Below are positions 17,628 through 29,412 of a stretch of DNA of 64,000 bases, piece by piece (positions within the stretch are counted from its first letter, which is position 1; the number at the start of each line of letters is the position of its first letter). Source of the DNA: Micromonospora sp. NBC_01740 (GTDB lineage Bacteria > Actinomycetota > Actinomycetes > Mycobacteriales > Micromonosporaceae). The stretch lies in the NCBI RefSeq assembly GCF_035920365.1, contig NZ_CP109150.1, positions 992,001 through 1,056,000 of the forward strand, given 5' to 3'. Under the pieces are notes generated by a model. That model searched no databases. It was not told where the DNA came from and saw only the letters and a program-made list of their open reading frames with translations. Made by a program: the position numbers and the translations under genes.

Positions 17628-17958
17628 GTGTGGTGCCGACGCCAGCATAGCGACTGACGTCCGGATTTCCGCCGCGGCAGGCCCCCCGACCACCGGAAAC
17701 GTCTCCGCCCTCCTGCGGCGGACCGACATTGACGGTCGATTGATGTCCGCCCGTGCCCGAGTGACCGGAATGTCTATGCGGTCCGTCCCATCCCGTGCGC
17801 CCCGCCTTGGCAGGTGGCGGAAAGCCGTTTACCGTGCAGTGACACGGACGACATCTCGATCACCGAGAGGCTGCCCGTGGGCCGGCGCGTCCCGTGCCGG
17901 CCGCTCCTTCACTCGGATCGTCCGGCACGTTCCTGCCGGTGAAAGGAAGCACCCCATC
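17628..17958 (+). other. Non-coding region upstream of msiK
   Basis: 331 bases with no convincing gene. An AT-richer patch near 17730-17745 (ttgacggtcgattgatg) sits between cggac and gtccg inverted repeats and could be a promoter or operator. The msiK ribosome site gaaaggaag lies at 17941-17949. I see no stable terminator or riboswitch. Confidence 0.4.
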
Positions 17959-19050
<1,092 letters not shown>

Positions 19051-19061
19051 CGTACGACGAG

Positions 19062-19095
19062 ATGGGGGTGCCCGCCGATCGGCGGGCGCCCCCAT
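19062..19095 (+). terminator. Terminator after msiK
   Basis: atgggggtgcccgccg pairs with cggcgggcgcccccat (one wobble) around a tiny loop, 11 bases after the msiK stop. Confidence 0.85.
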
Positions 19096-19128
19096 CGTCG
19101 TCTCCGGCTGAAGGCCCCCGGACAGGCG

Positions 19129-19161
19129 AAGGGGCGGCCCGCCATCGGCGGACCGCCCCTT
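19129..19161 (-). terminator. Terminator after rlmB (possibly bidirectional)
   Basis: aaggggcgg pairs with ccgccccctt-like sequence ccgcccctt, extended inward by ccgcc/ggcgg after one mismatch. It lies 16 bases past the rlmB stop on the minus strand. Confidence 0.8.
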
Positions 19162-19176
19162 CTTCGTGTCTGTGGA

Positions 19177-20309
19177 TCAGCCCTCGGCGGCCCGGCGGCG
19201 CGCCACCTCGGCGAGGGTGACGGCCGCGGCGACGCTGGCGTTGAGCGACTCGACGTCGGAGACCATCGGGATGCTGACCGTCAGGTCGCAGGTCTCGCCG
19301 ACCAGCCGGGAGAGCCCCCGACCCTCGGAGCCGACCACCACGACCAGCGGGCCGACGGCGGCCTCCAGGTCGTAGAGGTCGGTCTCGCCGTCGGCGTCCA
19401 GGCCCACCACGAGGAAGCCGGCGTCCTGACAGGCCTTCAGCGACCGGGTCAGGTTGGTCACCTGGGCGACCGGTACCCGCGCCGCCGCACCGGCGCTGGT
19501 CCGCCAGGCGGTCGCGGTGATCCCGGCCGCCCGCCGCTCCGGTACGAAGACACCCTGCGCGCCGAAGGCGGCGGCGGACCGGATCACCGCGCCGAGGTTG
19601 CGCGGGTCGGTCACCCCGTCCAGCGCCACCAGCAGCGGGGCGGTCTGCTCCAGCGCCGCCGCGACGAGGTCCTCGAAGGGCTCGTACGCGAACGCCGGCA
19701 CCTGGAGTCCGATGCCCTGGTGCAGCACGCCGCCGGTCATCCGGTCCAGCTCGGCCCGGCTGACCTCCAGGATCGCGATGCCCCGGTCGGCGGCCGTCCG
19801 GACGATCTCGTTGATCCGGTCGTCGGCGTCGATGCCCTGGGCGGTGTAGAGCGCGGTCGCCGGCACCTGGGCGCGCAGCGACTCCAGCACCGGGTTGCGC
19901 CCGACCAGCAGCTCCGGCGTGTCCTTGGACGGGTTGGACTTGCGGCCCGGCGCGACCCGGGGGCCACCGCGACCGGTGGGCCTGGCGCCCCGGCCGCCCG
20001 TACCGCGCCCGCCGCCGGTCGGCACGCCCCGGCCACCGCCCTTGCCCCAGGTGGTGTCCTTGCTGCCCGGCTGGCCGATCTTGGGGGCGCGCCCCTCCTC
20101 GGCCGCCGCCCGGCGCTCCTTGTCCTGCTTCCAGGCGGTGCGCTGGGGCAGCTTCTCGGTGCCCGAGTAGGCCTTGTGCCAGGGCCGCTCGTCGGCGGGC
20201 AGGGTCTTGCCCCGCCCGGCGAGGGAGTCCTTGTTCTTGCCACCGGAGCCCTTCGGGGCTCCCGCCTTCGGCGTCAGACGCCGGCCACGGCGCTGCGAGT
20301 TGCCGGCCA

Positions 20310-20310
<1 letters not shown>
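19177..20310 (-). CDS. rlmB: 23S rRNA (guanosine-2'-O-)-methyltransferase, RlmB/TrmH family
   Basis: A 377-residue SPOUT enzyme that methylates the 2'-O of a 23S rRNA guanosine using SAM. A long basic Gly-rich tail (1-125) is typical of actinobacterial members. The substrate-binding domain begins [14 protein letters not shown], and the trefoil-knot SAM domain shows [39 protein letters not shown] and [21 protein letters not shown] at 20310 overlaps the cysS stop (TGATG), implying translational coupling behind cysS. The order cysS-rlmB is standard in actinobacteria. Confidence 0.93.
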
Positions 20311-21725
<1,415 letters not shown>

Positions 21726-21788
21726 CGTACAAGGGTAGCCGTCCCCGCATTCCTGAGTTGTCCGGAGCCGGGTCGTACGCTGCTGGGC

Positions 21789-22436
21789 GTGGAGACGACG
21801 GCGCGGGGCGGGGAGACGGCGCAGACCCTGGACCGGGGGCTGCGACTGCTGCACCTGGTCGCCGACGCGCCGGGCGGGCTGACGGTCACCGAGGCGGCGA
21901 ACCGGTTGGGCGTCGGCCGGGCGGCGGTGTACCGGCTGGTCGGCGCGCTCGCCGCGCACGGCATGCTGCGCCGCGACGGCGAGGGCCGCCTGCGCCTCGG
22001 CGCCGGGGTGCTGCACCTGGCCCGGCGGGCCCAGCCGCTGCTCGCCGAGGGGGCGCTGCCCGCGCTGCGCCGCCTCGCGGAGCAGGCCGGCGCGACCGCC
22101 CACCTGACGGTGGTCGAGGGCGGCGAGGGGGTCGCGCTCGTCGTGGTCGAGCCGAGCTGGACGTCGTTCCACGTCGCGTACCGGACGGGGGCGCGGCACC
22201 CGCTGGAGCGCGGGGCGGCCGGGCGGGCCATCCTCGCCGGCCGGGCGGGCGCCGCCGGCCCGGTGAGCACCGCCGGGGAACTGCAATCCGGGGCGTACGG
22301 CGTGGCCGCCCCGGTGCTCGGCGTGCCGGGCCTGGAGGCGAGCGTCGGGGTGGTGGCGCTGGCCCCGCTGGACGCCGAGGTGGTCGGCGCGCAGGTCCTC
22401 ACCGCCGCCACCGCCATCGCCACCGCCCTCTCCTGA
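21789..22436 (+). CDS. IclR-family transcriptional regulator
   Basis: A 215-residue regulator with an N-terminal winged HTH ([51 protein letters not shown]) and an effector domain shorter than the usual 180 residues ([16 protein letters not shown] near its start). Ligand and target are unknown. GTG at 21789. Divergent from cysS; no catabolic operon adjacent. Confidence 0.85.
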   Translation: METTARGGETAQTLDRGLRLLHLVADAPGGLTVTEAANRLGVGRAAVYRLVGALAAHGMLRRDGEGRLRLGAGVLHLARRAQPLLAEGALPALRRLAEQAGATAHLTVVEGGEGVALVVVEPSWTSFHVAYRTGARHPLERGAAGRAILAGRAGAAGPVSTAGELQSGAYGVAAPVLGVPGLEASVGVVALAPLDAEVVGAQVLTAATAIATALS

Positions 22437-22551
22437 GCCGTCACTCTGCCCTGAGCCACCGCCCTGTTCGGAGCCCCCGGCCCTTTCCGAGCCACCGCCC
22501 GCCCTCGGGCGCGGACGGGTGCCCTACCACATCCGCGCCCCGCCGTGCCGG

Positions 22552-22595
22552 TTGTCCACAGTCGGCATTCCTCGGGGCGGCCCCGGTTGTCCACA
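22552..22595 (+). promoter_or_regulatory. Two DnaA-box-like sites
   Basis: ttgtccaca occurs at 22552-22560 and 22587-22595, 35 bp apart in direct orientation, within the leader of the AbiEi-like gene. They match the actinobacterial DnaA-box consensus. Two boxes are too few for an origin. Confidence 0.5.
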
Positions 22596-22635
22596 GGGCT
22601 GTCGGGCGGGACCGGACGGCGGGCACGCTGCCCAC

Positions 22636-23838
22636 ATGCCACCTCCACCGCACCGGCCCGGCGTTCTGGCCTGGCAGGTCTTCCGCGGCTCAGACGCGAT
22701 CCGACAGGGACTGGTCACCGAGCACCAGCTGCGCAGCTCGGCCTGGCTGCGCCTGCGCCACGACGTCTACGCCGACGCCCGGCTGGACCGGGACCACGCC
22801 CTGGCCTGCCGGGCCGCCGCCCTGCGGCTGCCGCCCGAGGCGGTCGTCGCCGGCCCTTCGGCGGCCTACCTGCACGGCGTCGAGCACGCCGCCTCCTTCG
22901 CCGACGACGTGCACGTCCTCGTTCCCAGGACGATGCGCCTCGGCCCGCAGCGGGGCCTGCGCGTGCACTCCACGGGCCCGGCCACCTCGCCGTCGTATGC
23001 ATCCGCCCGGTCCCGAAAGGCTGGCGGCGGTCCGGGCCCGGCGGTCGGCCAGCCCGCTGGAAGCCTGGGCACGGCGTTCGGCCGGCCCTCGGACGGCCTG
23101 GGCGTCGCGGTCCGCCAGCCCGCCGTCCACCGGGACGTCCCGGTCCGCCCGGCCGCTGGAAGCCTGAGCACGGCAGCCCGCCCGCCCGACGGCCGCCCGA
23201 GCACGGCGATCCGTCAGCCTGAAGGCGGCCCGGCGGTCCGTCAGCCCTCGGGCAGCCGGCGCACCGCGGTCCGCCCGTCCCCGGGCGGCCTGCGGGTGGC
23301 GGACCTGCGGACCGCCGGCGTGCCGGTCGCCACGGATCCGACCTCGGCGGCGTGGGAGACGGCGGTCTGGTTGGAACCGCTCCGTGCGGTCGGCATCGTC
23401 GACTCGCTGCTCCGGCAGGGGTCGACCAGCCGCGAGGCCCTCGCCGACGTCGCCGACCGCAACGCCGACCGGCCCGGCGGCCGCCGGGCGCGCTGGGTGT
23501 TCGGGTTGGCGGATCCGGGCGCCCGGTCGCCGGCCGAGTCCGAGTTGCGGGTGCGGCTGGTGCTGGCCGGGCTGCCGCGCCCCGCCGCCCGGCACCCCGT
23601 CCGGGTCGCCTCCGGGCTGGTGCTGCACGTCGACCTGGCGTGGCCGGCGTACCGCGTCGCCGTCGCCCAGGACGGGCAGCACGCCGAGGCCGGCGGCGGG
23701 CACCTCGACCGGATCGCCACACTGGTCGGTGCCGGCTGGCTCGTGCTGCCCGTGACCGGCAGGCGACTGCGTCAGGACTTCCCCGGTGTCCTGCGCGAGG
23801 TTCGCGCCGCGCTCGGGGCCCGGGGCTGGCGCCAGTGA
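22636..23838 (+). CDS. AbiEi-like N-terminus / DUF559-like C-terminus protein with expanded repeat insert
   Basis: A 400-residue protein with two conserved ends. The N-terminus (QGLVTEHQLRSSAWLRLRHDVYADARLDRDHALACRAAALRLP) resembles the winged-helix region of AbiEi-type antitoxin proteins. The C-terminus (SPAESELRVRLVLAGLPRPAARHPV ... LHVDLAWPAYRVAVAQDGQHAE) resembles the very-short-patch-repair/DUF559 nuclease-like fold. In between is a low-complexity block of eight 9-11-residue repeats. Function unproven; this architecture is common and orphan in actinobacteria. ATG at 22636 is used because conserved sequence starts shortly after; DnaA-box-like repeats precede it. Confidence 0.65.
   Translation: MPPPPHRPGVLAWQVFRGSDAIRQGLVTEHQLRSSAWLRLRHDVYADARLDRDHALACRAAALRLPPEAVVAGPSAAYLHGVEHAASFADDVHVLVPRTMRLGPQRGLRVHSTGPATSPSYASARSRKAGGGPGPAVGQPAGSLGTAFGRPSDGLGVAVRQPAVHRDVPVRPAAGSLSTAARPPDGRPSTAIRQPEGGPAVRQPSGSRRTAVRPSPGGLRVADLRTAGVPVATDPTSAAWETAVWLEPLRAVGIVDSLLRQGSTSREALADVADRNADRPGGRRARWVFGLADPGARSPAESELRVRLVLAGLPRPAARHPVRVASGLVLHVDLAWPAYRVAVAQDGQHAEAGGGHLDRIATLVGAGWLVLPVTGRRLRQDFPGVLREVRAALGARGWRQ
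23041..23298 (+). repeat. 33-bp in-frame minisatellite (8 units)
   Basis: Units of 33 bp encode A-[VFIA]-[RG]-[QPR]-P plus six variable residues: for instance AVGQPAGSLGT, AFGRPSDGLGV, AVRQPSGSRRT. They start at 23041, 23074, 23107, 23140, 23173, 23206 (shortened to 27 bp), 23233 and 23266. They expand the centre of the AbiEi-like gene. Confidence 0.85.
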
Positions 23839-23892
23839 CCGGGGCGCTCCCGCCACCCTCCGGCGGGTCGGCCGCCCACCGCCGGACATGCG

Positions 23893-23925
23893 AGGGGCCC
23901 GGCCGAACGAGTCGGCCGGGCCCCT
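23893..23925. terminator. Bidirectional hairpin terminator
   Basis: aggggcccggccga and tcggccgggcccct are perfect 14-bp arms with a five-base loop, midway between the convergent AbiEi-like and subtilisin genes. Confidence 0.9.
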
Positions 23926-23936
23926 GCCGTCCTGCC

Positions 23937-25628
23937 CTACGGGCGGGCGTTGGGCTTGAGCGGGGTCTTCACCGCCGCGTACGCGTCGACGATGCCGTAA
24001 CCGTAGAAGCCGTTGAAGTTCAGCCCTCCGGCGCAGTAGGCGTCGAACTCGGCGTCCCGGCCCTCGTTGGCGTACGACTGCAGGCGCGGCTCCGGGCAGG
24101 CGTGCTCGGCCGCCGTCCGGTAGAGGTGCTGCTCCACCAGCTTCGGCGCCATGCCGAAGCCGCCGTGCCGCTCCTTCTTGCCGTGCTTGCTGACGATCAG
24201 CGCGGCGACGCCGGAGGCGTGCGGGGCCGCCATGGAGGTGCCCTGCAGGTAGGTGTAGTACCCGCACTCACCGTTGGCCTTGCACTGCTTGAAGACCGTC
24301 TCCTCGAACCCGGCGACGATGTTGCCGTTCGCGTCGACCGAGCCCTCCTCCTGGAGCACCTTCTTCGGGTACGTCGAGAGGATCATGTTGGCGTCGGTGC
24401 GGAAGGTGTCCGTGCCGAAGCCGTCACGGAACCAGCCGCCGGGTGCCGCCACGGCGGTCTGCTCGGTGCCGTAGTTCGAGAAGTCCGACTTCTTGCCCGA
24501 CGGCCCGACCGCCGACACGCTGATCACGTTGGGGCCCTCGGTGGGCAGGTCCCAGCAGCTGTCGTTGTCGATCTCGCGCGGGTAGGGCGCGGTGTCGCCG
24601 TAGTCCGGGCTCGACACGTCGGTGCGCGGGGCGCCCAGGTCCTCGTGGTTGTTGCCCAGCGCGCCGACCAGCGTGACGCCCCGGTCGTGGGCGAAGTTCA
24701 GCGCCCGCTTCATGGCCTTGATGGTGGCCCGCTGCTCGGCCTGGTCCTCGGGGGAGTCGGCCGGGTTGGCGGTGCAGTTGTAGAGCCAGGGGTCGACGTA
24801 GAAGGACATGTTGACCACGTCCAGGCCGACCTTGCCGGCGTGCAGCAGGCTGTTGACCACCGGCTCCAGGAAGAAGTAGCCGGAGTCCTGGCCGCCCTTG
24901 AGCTCGACCAGGGAGATGTTCGGGGCGACGCCGGAGAGGCCGAAGCCGTTTGCGGCGGCGCCGATCGTGCCGGCCACGTGGGTGCCGTGCCCGCCGTCGT
25001 CGGTGCCGACCGGGTCGAGGCAGCTCGCCACCTCGCACGGGCCGTCGACGTCCACCATGTCCGGGGCGAAGTTGCGGGACAGCGCCCAGTTGAAGTTCGG
25101 CGCGATGTCGGGGTTGCTGGCGTCGACGCCGGTGTCCAGCACGCCGACGGTGACCCGGCGGTCGCCCGGCTCGACCTTGCGGGCCTGGTCCGCCCGGATC
25201 ATCTCCAGGCCCCAGAGCTTGTCGTCCAGCGGATCCATCTTCTTGCCACGCTTGGCGCCCGCGCCCTTGGCCGCAGCGGCGGCCAGCAGGTGCTCCTGCT
25301 CGACCCGGTCCAGCTTGGGCTTGCGGCCGATGGCCCTCTGCTCGGTGGCGCCGATCAGCGCGGTCGCGGCGGTGGCCTTCGTCGCGAAGTCGGCCCGGTC
25401 GCTGGTCACCCGGAACATGCCGACGTCGTCGGAGCGGGAGACCACCGTGCCGCCGGCCGACCGGATGGCGGCGATCGCGGCGTCCGCCGAGACGCCGTCC
25501 TCGGCGACGACGGTGAAGGTACGGGCACTGCTCGGCTCGGCGCTGGCCGGCACGCTCATGCCTGTCACCGCAAGTGCCAGCGCCGTCGCGGACGCGACGG
25601 CACCGGCGGTGAAGCGCTTGCTCACCAC
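23937..25628 (-). CDS. Secreted S8 (subtilisin-like) serine protease
   Basis: A 563-residue exported protease. Signal peptide ends near ASA (about residue 30); an I9-like propeptide follows (ARTFTVVAEDGVSADAAIAAIRSAGGTVV). The catalytic triad is Asp in VGVLDTGVD, His in GGHGTHVAGT and Ser in GTSMAAPHASG. The catalytic core contains inserts with cysteine pairs (SCLDP, YNCT, SCWD, QCKANGECGYY, ACPEP), suggesting an extracellular, disulphide-stabilised enzyme. The gene starts GTG-GTG at 25628 with a gagagga ribosome site. Monocistronic. Confidence 0.93.
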   Translation of the reverse strand: MVSKRFTAGAVASATALALAVTGMSVPASAEPSSARTFTVVAEDGVSADAAIAAIRSAGGTVVSRSDDVGMFRVTSDRADFATKATAATALIGATEQRAIGRKPKLDRVEQEHLLAAAAAKGAGAKRGKKMDPLDDKLWGLEMIRADQARKVEPGDRRVTVGVLDTGVDASNPDIAPNFNWALSRNFAPDMVDVDGPCEVASCLDPVGTDDGGHGTHVAGTIGAAANGFGLSGVAPNISLVELKGGQDSGYFFLEPVVNSLLHAGKVGLDVVNMSFYVDPWLYNCTANPADSPEDQAEQRATIKAMKRALNFAHDRGVTLVGALGNNHEDLGAPRTDVSSPDYGDTAPYPREIDNDSCWDLPTEGPNVISVSAVGPSGKKSDFSNYGTEQTAVAAPGGWFRDGFGTDTFRTDANMILSTYPKKVLQEEGSVDANGNIVAGFEETVFKQCKANGECGYYTYLQGTSMAAPHASGVAALIVSKHGKKERHGGFGMAPKLVEQHLYRTAAEHACPEPRLQSYANEGRDAEFDAYCAGGLNFNGFYGYGIVDAYAAVKTPLKPNARP

Positions 25629-25758
25629 ATCGGATCCTCTCGTTGAGGGACGTGGCAGCCATCAGACAACACCGCGGCACTTTCCGCCATAGCAACGTCG
25701 GCTGTGGCGTGAATCTGTCTTTCATCCGTGGTGGGCGCCGTCGGACGGCCCGTTCGAG

Positions 25759-26721
25759 TCACGGCAGGGCGGGCTCGGCGACCTCCGGCCGCGGGTCGTC
25801 AGCACGGGGAGCGCGCAGCTCGTCGACGCGCACCAGGGCGACACCGGCGACGATCAGAGCGCCGCCGAGCAGTTGCACCACGGTGGGCAGTTCGCCCAGC
25901 ACCAGCCAGGCGATCAGCACGGCGAACATCACCTCGGTCAGCCCGACGAACGACGACAGCCGGGCGCCGAGGATCCGGGTGCCGGCGATCCCGGCGAGGT
26001 ACGCGACCACGGCGGCGACCAGCGACAGCCCGATCACCGGCACCAGCCAACTGGTGCGCTGCCCGGCGAAGGTGACCTCGCCGAGGGACACCCGCAGCGG
26101 CAGCGCGCCGACCGCGCCGAGCAGCAGCAGGATGGCGGCTCCGACGGCCATGCCGCCGCTGGCCATGGCCACCGAGGGCAACTCCTCGTCGACCCGCCCC
26201 GCGAGCACGAAGTAGCCGGCGAGGCCGACCGCCGCCCCGAGCCCCCAGAGCACGCCCACCGGGTCGAGCCCGCCGGCGCCGGTCAGGTCCAGGACGAAGA
26301 ACAGGCCGGCGAGGGCCGCCACCGAGCCGACGACGGTCAGCCGGCGGGGACGCTGCCGGTGGACCAGCCACATCCAGCCCACCACCAGGACGATCCCGAG
26401 GTACTCCAGCAGCAGCGCGACGCCGACCGGCAGGTAGCGGACCGCGTTGAAGAAGCAGACCTGGGCCGTGGCGACCCCGAGCAGCCCGAACACGCCGATC
26501 GCGGCGAGGTTGCGGCGCAGCACACCCCACCTGCCGCGCAGGGACAGCACGGCCGGGACCGCCACGACCAACGCGGCGACGCCGACCCGGGCGGCCACGG
26601 CGGCTTCGGCCGACCAGCCGGCGTCGATGAGGGACCGGGCGAACGTGCCGGACGTGGCGAAGGTGACTGCGGAGAGCAGGGCGAGGCCGAGACCGAGCCC
26701 GGCGGCGGGTGGTTGACGCAT
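25759..26721 (-). CDS. EamA/DMT-family transporter
   Basis: A 320-residue transporter with ten predicted helices in two EamA repeats: first repeat LALLSAVTFATSGTFARSLIDAGWS, second from LWGLGAAVGLAGYFVLAGR. Members export amino acids, metabolites or drugs. It is divergent from a CGNR zinc-finger regulator 75 bases away, a common pairing in Streptomyces and relatives; the regulator likely controls it. Confidence 0.88.
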   Translation of the reverse strand: MRQPPAAGLGLGLALLSAVTFATSGTFARSLIDAGWSAEAAVAARVGVAALVVAVPAVLSLRGRWGVLRRNLAAIGVFGLLGVATAQVCFFNAVRYLPVGVALLLEYLGIVLVVGWMWLVHRQRPRRLTVVGSVAALAGLFFVLDLTGAGGLDPVGVLWGLGAAVGLAGYFVLAGRVDEELPSVAMASGGMAVGAAILLLLGAVGALPLRVSLGEVTFAGQRTSWLVPVIGLSLVAAVVAYLAGIAGTRILGARLSSFVGLTEVMFAVLIAWLVLGELPTVVQLLGGALIVAGVALVRVDELRAPRADDPRPEVAEPALP

Positions 26722-26796
26722 CGATCCACTCCCACTGTCATTGGTAAACTGCCACTATGCTCATGACGCTAGGCGGGCGCCACGACAGGAGTCAAG

Positions 26797-27342
26797 TTGC
26801 TCTTCACCCATGACACGGAATGTTCCCTGACTGCCGTGGCCGCGCTGGTCAACACCGACGGCCGCGCCGGTGAGGGCCTGCCCGACGTCGCCGCCCTGGA
26901 CGCGTTCTTCGTCGCCCACACCTACAGCGGGCGGCACGAGCACAGCGAGGACGAACTGCGGGCGGTACGCGACCTCCGACCCCGGCTGCGCCGCCTCTGG
27001 TACGCCGACACCGAGGGGATCGTCGCCATCGTCAACGGGCTGCTGCGCGAAAACGACGCGCTGCCCCAGCTCATCACGCACGACGACGAGCCGTACCACA
27101 TCCACGCCGTGCCGCGGGACGCGCCGCTGGCGACCCGGATGGCCGTCGAGGCGGCGATGGCGCTGGCGGATCTCGTACGCACCGGCGAGCTGCGCCGGCT
27201 GCGGATCTGCGACCACCCGGACTGCGAGAACGTGCTGGTCGACCTGTCCAAGAACCGGTCCCGACGGTTCTGCGACGCGGGCTGCGGCAACCGCGCCGCC
27301 GTCACCGCCTACCGCGCCCGCAAGGCCGCGGACGGGCGCTGA
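26797..27342 (+). CDS. CGNR zinc-finger regulatory protein with ABATE-like domain
   Basis: A 181-residue protein. The N-terminal ABATE-like stress-sensing domain (VAALVNTDGRAGEGLPDVAALDAFF) is joined to a C-terminal zinc finger: CDHPDCENVLVDLSKNRSRRFCDAGCGNRAAVTAYRAR, with Cys pairs C-x4-C and C-x3-CGNR. It is probably a DNA-binding regulator of the divergent EamA gene. The start is an unusual TTG at 26797, chosen because aggag lies six bases upstream and the next in-frame start would cut the domain. Confidence 0.9.
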   Translation: MLFTHDTECSLTAVAALVNTDGRAGEGLPDVAALDAFFVAHTYSGRHEHSEDELRAVRDLRPRLRRLWYADTEGIVAIVNGLLRENDALPQLITHDDEPYHIHAVPRDAPLATRMAVEAAMALADLVRTGELRRLRICDHPDCENVLVDLSKNRSRRFCDAGCGNRAAVTAYRARKAADGR

Positions 27343-27709
27343 ACCGAAAGCGGGGACTCGTCAGCGACATCGACGACATGGTCGCCGCCGCGCTCAAGTG
27401 GGAGGGCGGCTACGGCACGGCCCGGGACCGGCTGCCCCGACCTGTGGAACTGATGTCGCAGACGACTCACGCTGGATCGACAACAGGCGCCGAGGGCGAG
27501 AGCACACCGGACGGCACCACACGTCGGCGACGCGAGGGCCGTGATGTCGTAGACGATTCAGCTCCAAAGGCTCGCGGCAGCATGCCCCGCTGGGCATCAA
27601 GGTCGCCGCCAGCTCGCCTCGGCCCGGCCCCGCCGGCATCGCCTTCCGCAGCGCCGCCGACGTGCCGAACCCCACCGGGCCGGACCAGCCGGCGGCACCG
27701 GGCGCGCGG
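27343..27709. other. Gene-poor stretch with two copies of the dispersed 18-20-bp repeat
   Basis: 367 bases without a supportable gene. tgatgtcgtagacgattca is at 27542-27560, and a three-mismatch copy tgatgtcgcagacgactca at 27451-27469. These are the reverse complement of the motif at 1104 and 1139. An open frame (DIDDMVAAALKWEGGYGTARDRL) just after the CGNR stop may be a gene remnant; I cannot name it. Confidence 0.55.
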
Positions 27710-29119
27710 TCAGGGGTGGGTCATCCGGAGCAGGTCGAGTGCCTCGTCGAGCTGGGTCTCGCTCAGCCTGCCCGAGTCGACGTGCCCCCGGGAGACGACC
27801 ACCTCGCGGATCGATACCTGCTTCGCCAGTGCCTCCTTGGCGATGGAGGCGGCCTCGTCGTACCCGAGGTAGCGGTTGAGCGGGGTGACGATCGACGGCG
27901 AGCCCTCCGCGTACGCCAGGCAGACCTCGGCGTCCGCGACCAGGCCGACCACCAGTCGGTCGGCGAAGAGCCGGCTCGACGCGGCGAGCAGGCGGACCGA
28001 CTCCAGCAGGTTGCGGCCCATAACGGGGAGCATGACGTTCAGCTCGAAGTCGCCCTGGGAGCCGGCGAAACCGACGGCGGCGTCGTTGCCGATGACCTGG
28101 GCGCAGACCTGCCGCACCGCCTCGGCGACCACCGGGTTGACCTTGCCCGGCATGATCGACGAGCCGGGCTGGAGGTCGGGGATGCGCAGCTCGCGCAGGC
28201 CGGCGCGGGGGCCGGAGCCCATCCAGCGGATGTCGTTGGCGATCTTGTAGAGACCGACGGCGACCGTACGCAGCTGCCCGGAGGTCTCCACCAGCGCGTC
28301 CCGGGCGCCCTGCGCCTCGAAGTGGTTGCGCGCCTCGGTCAGCGGCAGCCCGGTCGAGCCACGCAGCTTCTCGATGACCTTCGCGGCGAAGCCGAGCGGG
28401 GTGTTGATGCCGGTGCCCACCGCCGTGCCGCCCAGCGGCAGCTCGGCCAGCCGGGGCAGTGCCCCCTCCAACCGCTCGATGCCGTAGCGGACCTGGGCGG
28501 CGTACCCGCCGAACTCCTGCCCGAGGGTGACCGGGGTGGCGTCCATCAGGTGCGTACGCCCGGCCTTCACCACGGTCTCGAACTCCGCCGCCTTGCCCTC
28601 CAGCGCCTCCGCCAGGTGGGCCAGCGCGGGCAGCAGGTCCCGCGCGACGGCCTCGGTGGCGGCCAGGTGGATCGAGGACGGGAAGACGTCGTTGCTGGAC
28701 TGCGAGGCGTTCACATCGTCGTTCGGGTGCACGTCCCGGCCCAGCTCCCGGCTGGCCAGCGTGGCGATGACCTCGTTGGTGTTCATGTTCGACGACGTGC
28801 CGGAACCGGTCTGGAACACGTCGATCGGGAACTGGTCGTCGTAGCCGCCGTCGGCCACGTGCGCGGCGGCGGCGGCGATGGCCGCGGCCACGTTCGCGTC
28901 GATCACGCCCAACTCGCCGTTGACCTCGGCCGCCGCCCCCTTGATCTGGGCCAGCGCCCGGATCTGGGCCGGCTCGATGCCCCGGCCGGAGATCGGGAAG
29001 TTCTGCACCGCACGCTGGGTCTGCGCCCGCCACAGCGCCTCGGCGGGCACCTCCACCTCGCCCATCGAGTCGCGTTCGATCCGGTAACCCGTCGCCTCTG
29101 GAGTCGTCACGCGTACCAT
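27710..29119 (-). CDS. fumC: Fumarate hydratase, class II
   Basis: A 469-residue cytosolic TCA-cycle enzyme that interconverts fumarate and malate, oxygen-stable and iron-free. The family blocks are present: [37 protein letters not shown], the catalytic [17 protein letters not shown], and the signature [15 protein letters not shown] at 29119 gives [25 protein letters not shown], the normal N-terminus; GTG at 29110 is alternative. A class I fumarase lies 2.2 kb away, so the cell has two non-homologous fumarases. Confidence 0.95.
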   Translation of the reverse strand: MVRVTTPEATGYRIERDSMGEVEVPAEALWRAQTQRAVQNFPISGRGIEPAQIRALAQIKGAAAEVNGELGVIDANVAAAIAAAAAHVADGGYDDQFPIDVFQTGSGTSSNMNTNEVIATLASRELGRDVHPNDDVNASQSSNDVFPSSIHLAATEAVARDLLPALAHLAEALEGKAAEFETVVKAGRTHLMDATPVTLGQEFGGYAAQVRYGIERLEGALPRLAELPLGGTAVGTGINTPLGFAAKVIEKLRGSTGLPLTEARNHFEAQGARDALVETSGQLRTVAVGLYKIANDIRWMGSGPRAGLRELRIPDLQPGSSIMPGKVNPVVAEAVRQVCAQVIGNDAAVGFAGSQGDFELNVMLPVMGRNLLESVRLLAASSRLFADRLVVGLVADAEVCLAYAEGSPSIVTPLNRYLGYDEAASIAKEALAKQVSIREVVVSRGHVDSGRLSETQLDEALDLLRMTHP

Positions 29120-29165
29120 CCTGCCGCGCCGCGCGCCGACGTGCAGATGATCGCGGCGAGCCGGG

Positions 29166-29343
29166 TCAGCGCAGCTCGGCCAGCATCCGGGAAACCTCGT
29201 GCCGCTCCGGTGCCTCCATCTGCCGGAACAACGCGAGCGCCCGGGTCCAGTGCGACCGGGCCGCAGCCGGGTCGTCCGCCCGGAGGCAGCGGGCGATCCC
29301 GTCCAACGCCCGGGCCTGCTCGTACCGGGCGCTCGAAAGTGGA
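29166..29343 (-). pseudogene. C-terminal remnant of a TPR (BTAD/AfsR-like) regulator
   Basis: The minus-strand frame ending at the TGA at 29166-29168 reads [17 protein letters not shown]...[25 protein letters not shown], the terminal TPR of large actinobacterial regulators. Upstream a stop codon (near 29366) closes the frame and no start is found, so only about 60 codons remain of a gene usually 600-1000 residues long. It lies between fumC and the secreted protein gene. Confidence 0.7.
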
Positions 29344-29412
29344 GCGCGTTCCGCGTGGTCACACGCCTAGGATCGTGGAATCGACTCCACTCCCATCGGA
29401 GGGCCTTTCACC

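Noticed and set aside
22552..22595. Replication origin
   Set aside because: Only two DnaA-like boxes and no dnaA, dnaN, gyrB or parAB nearby.
27343..27709. Protein gene after CGNR
   Set aside because: The frames change composition across the repeat copies and show no family motif or convincing start; treated as remnant DNA.
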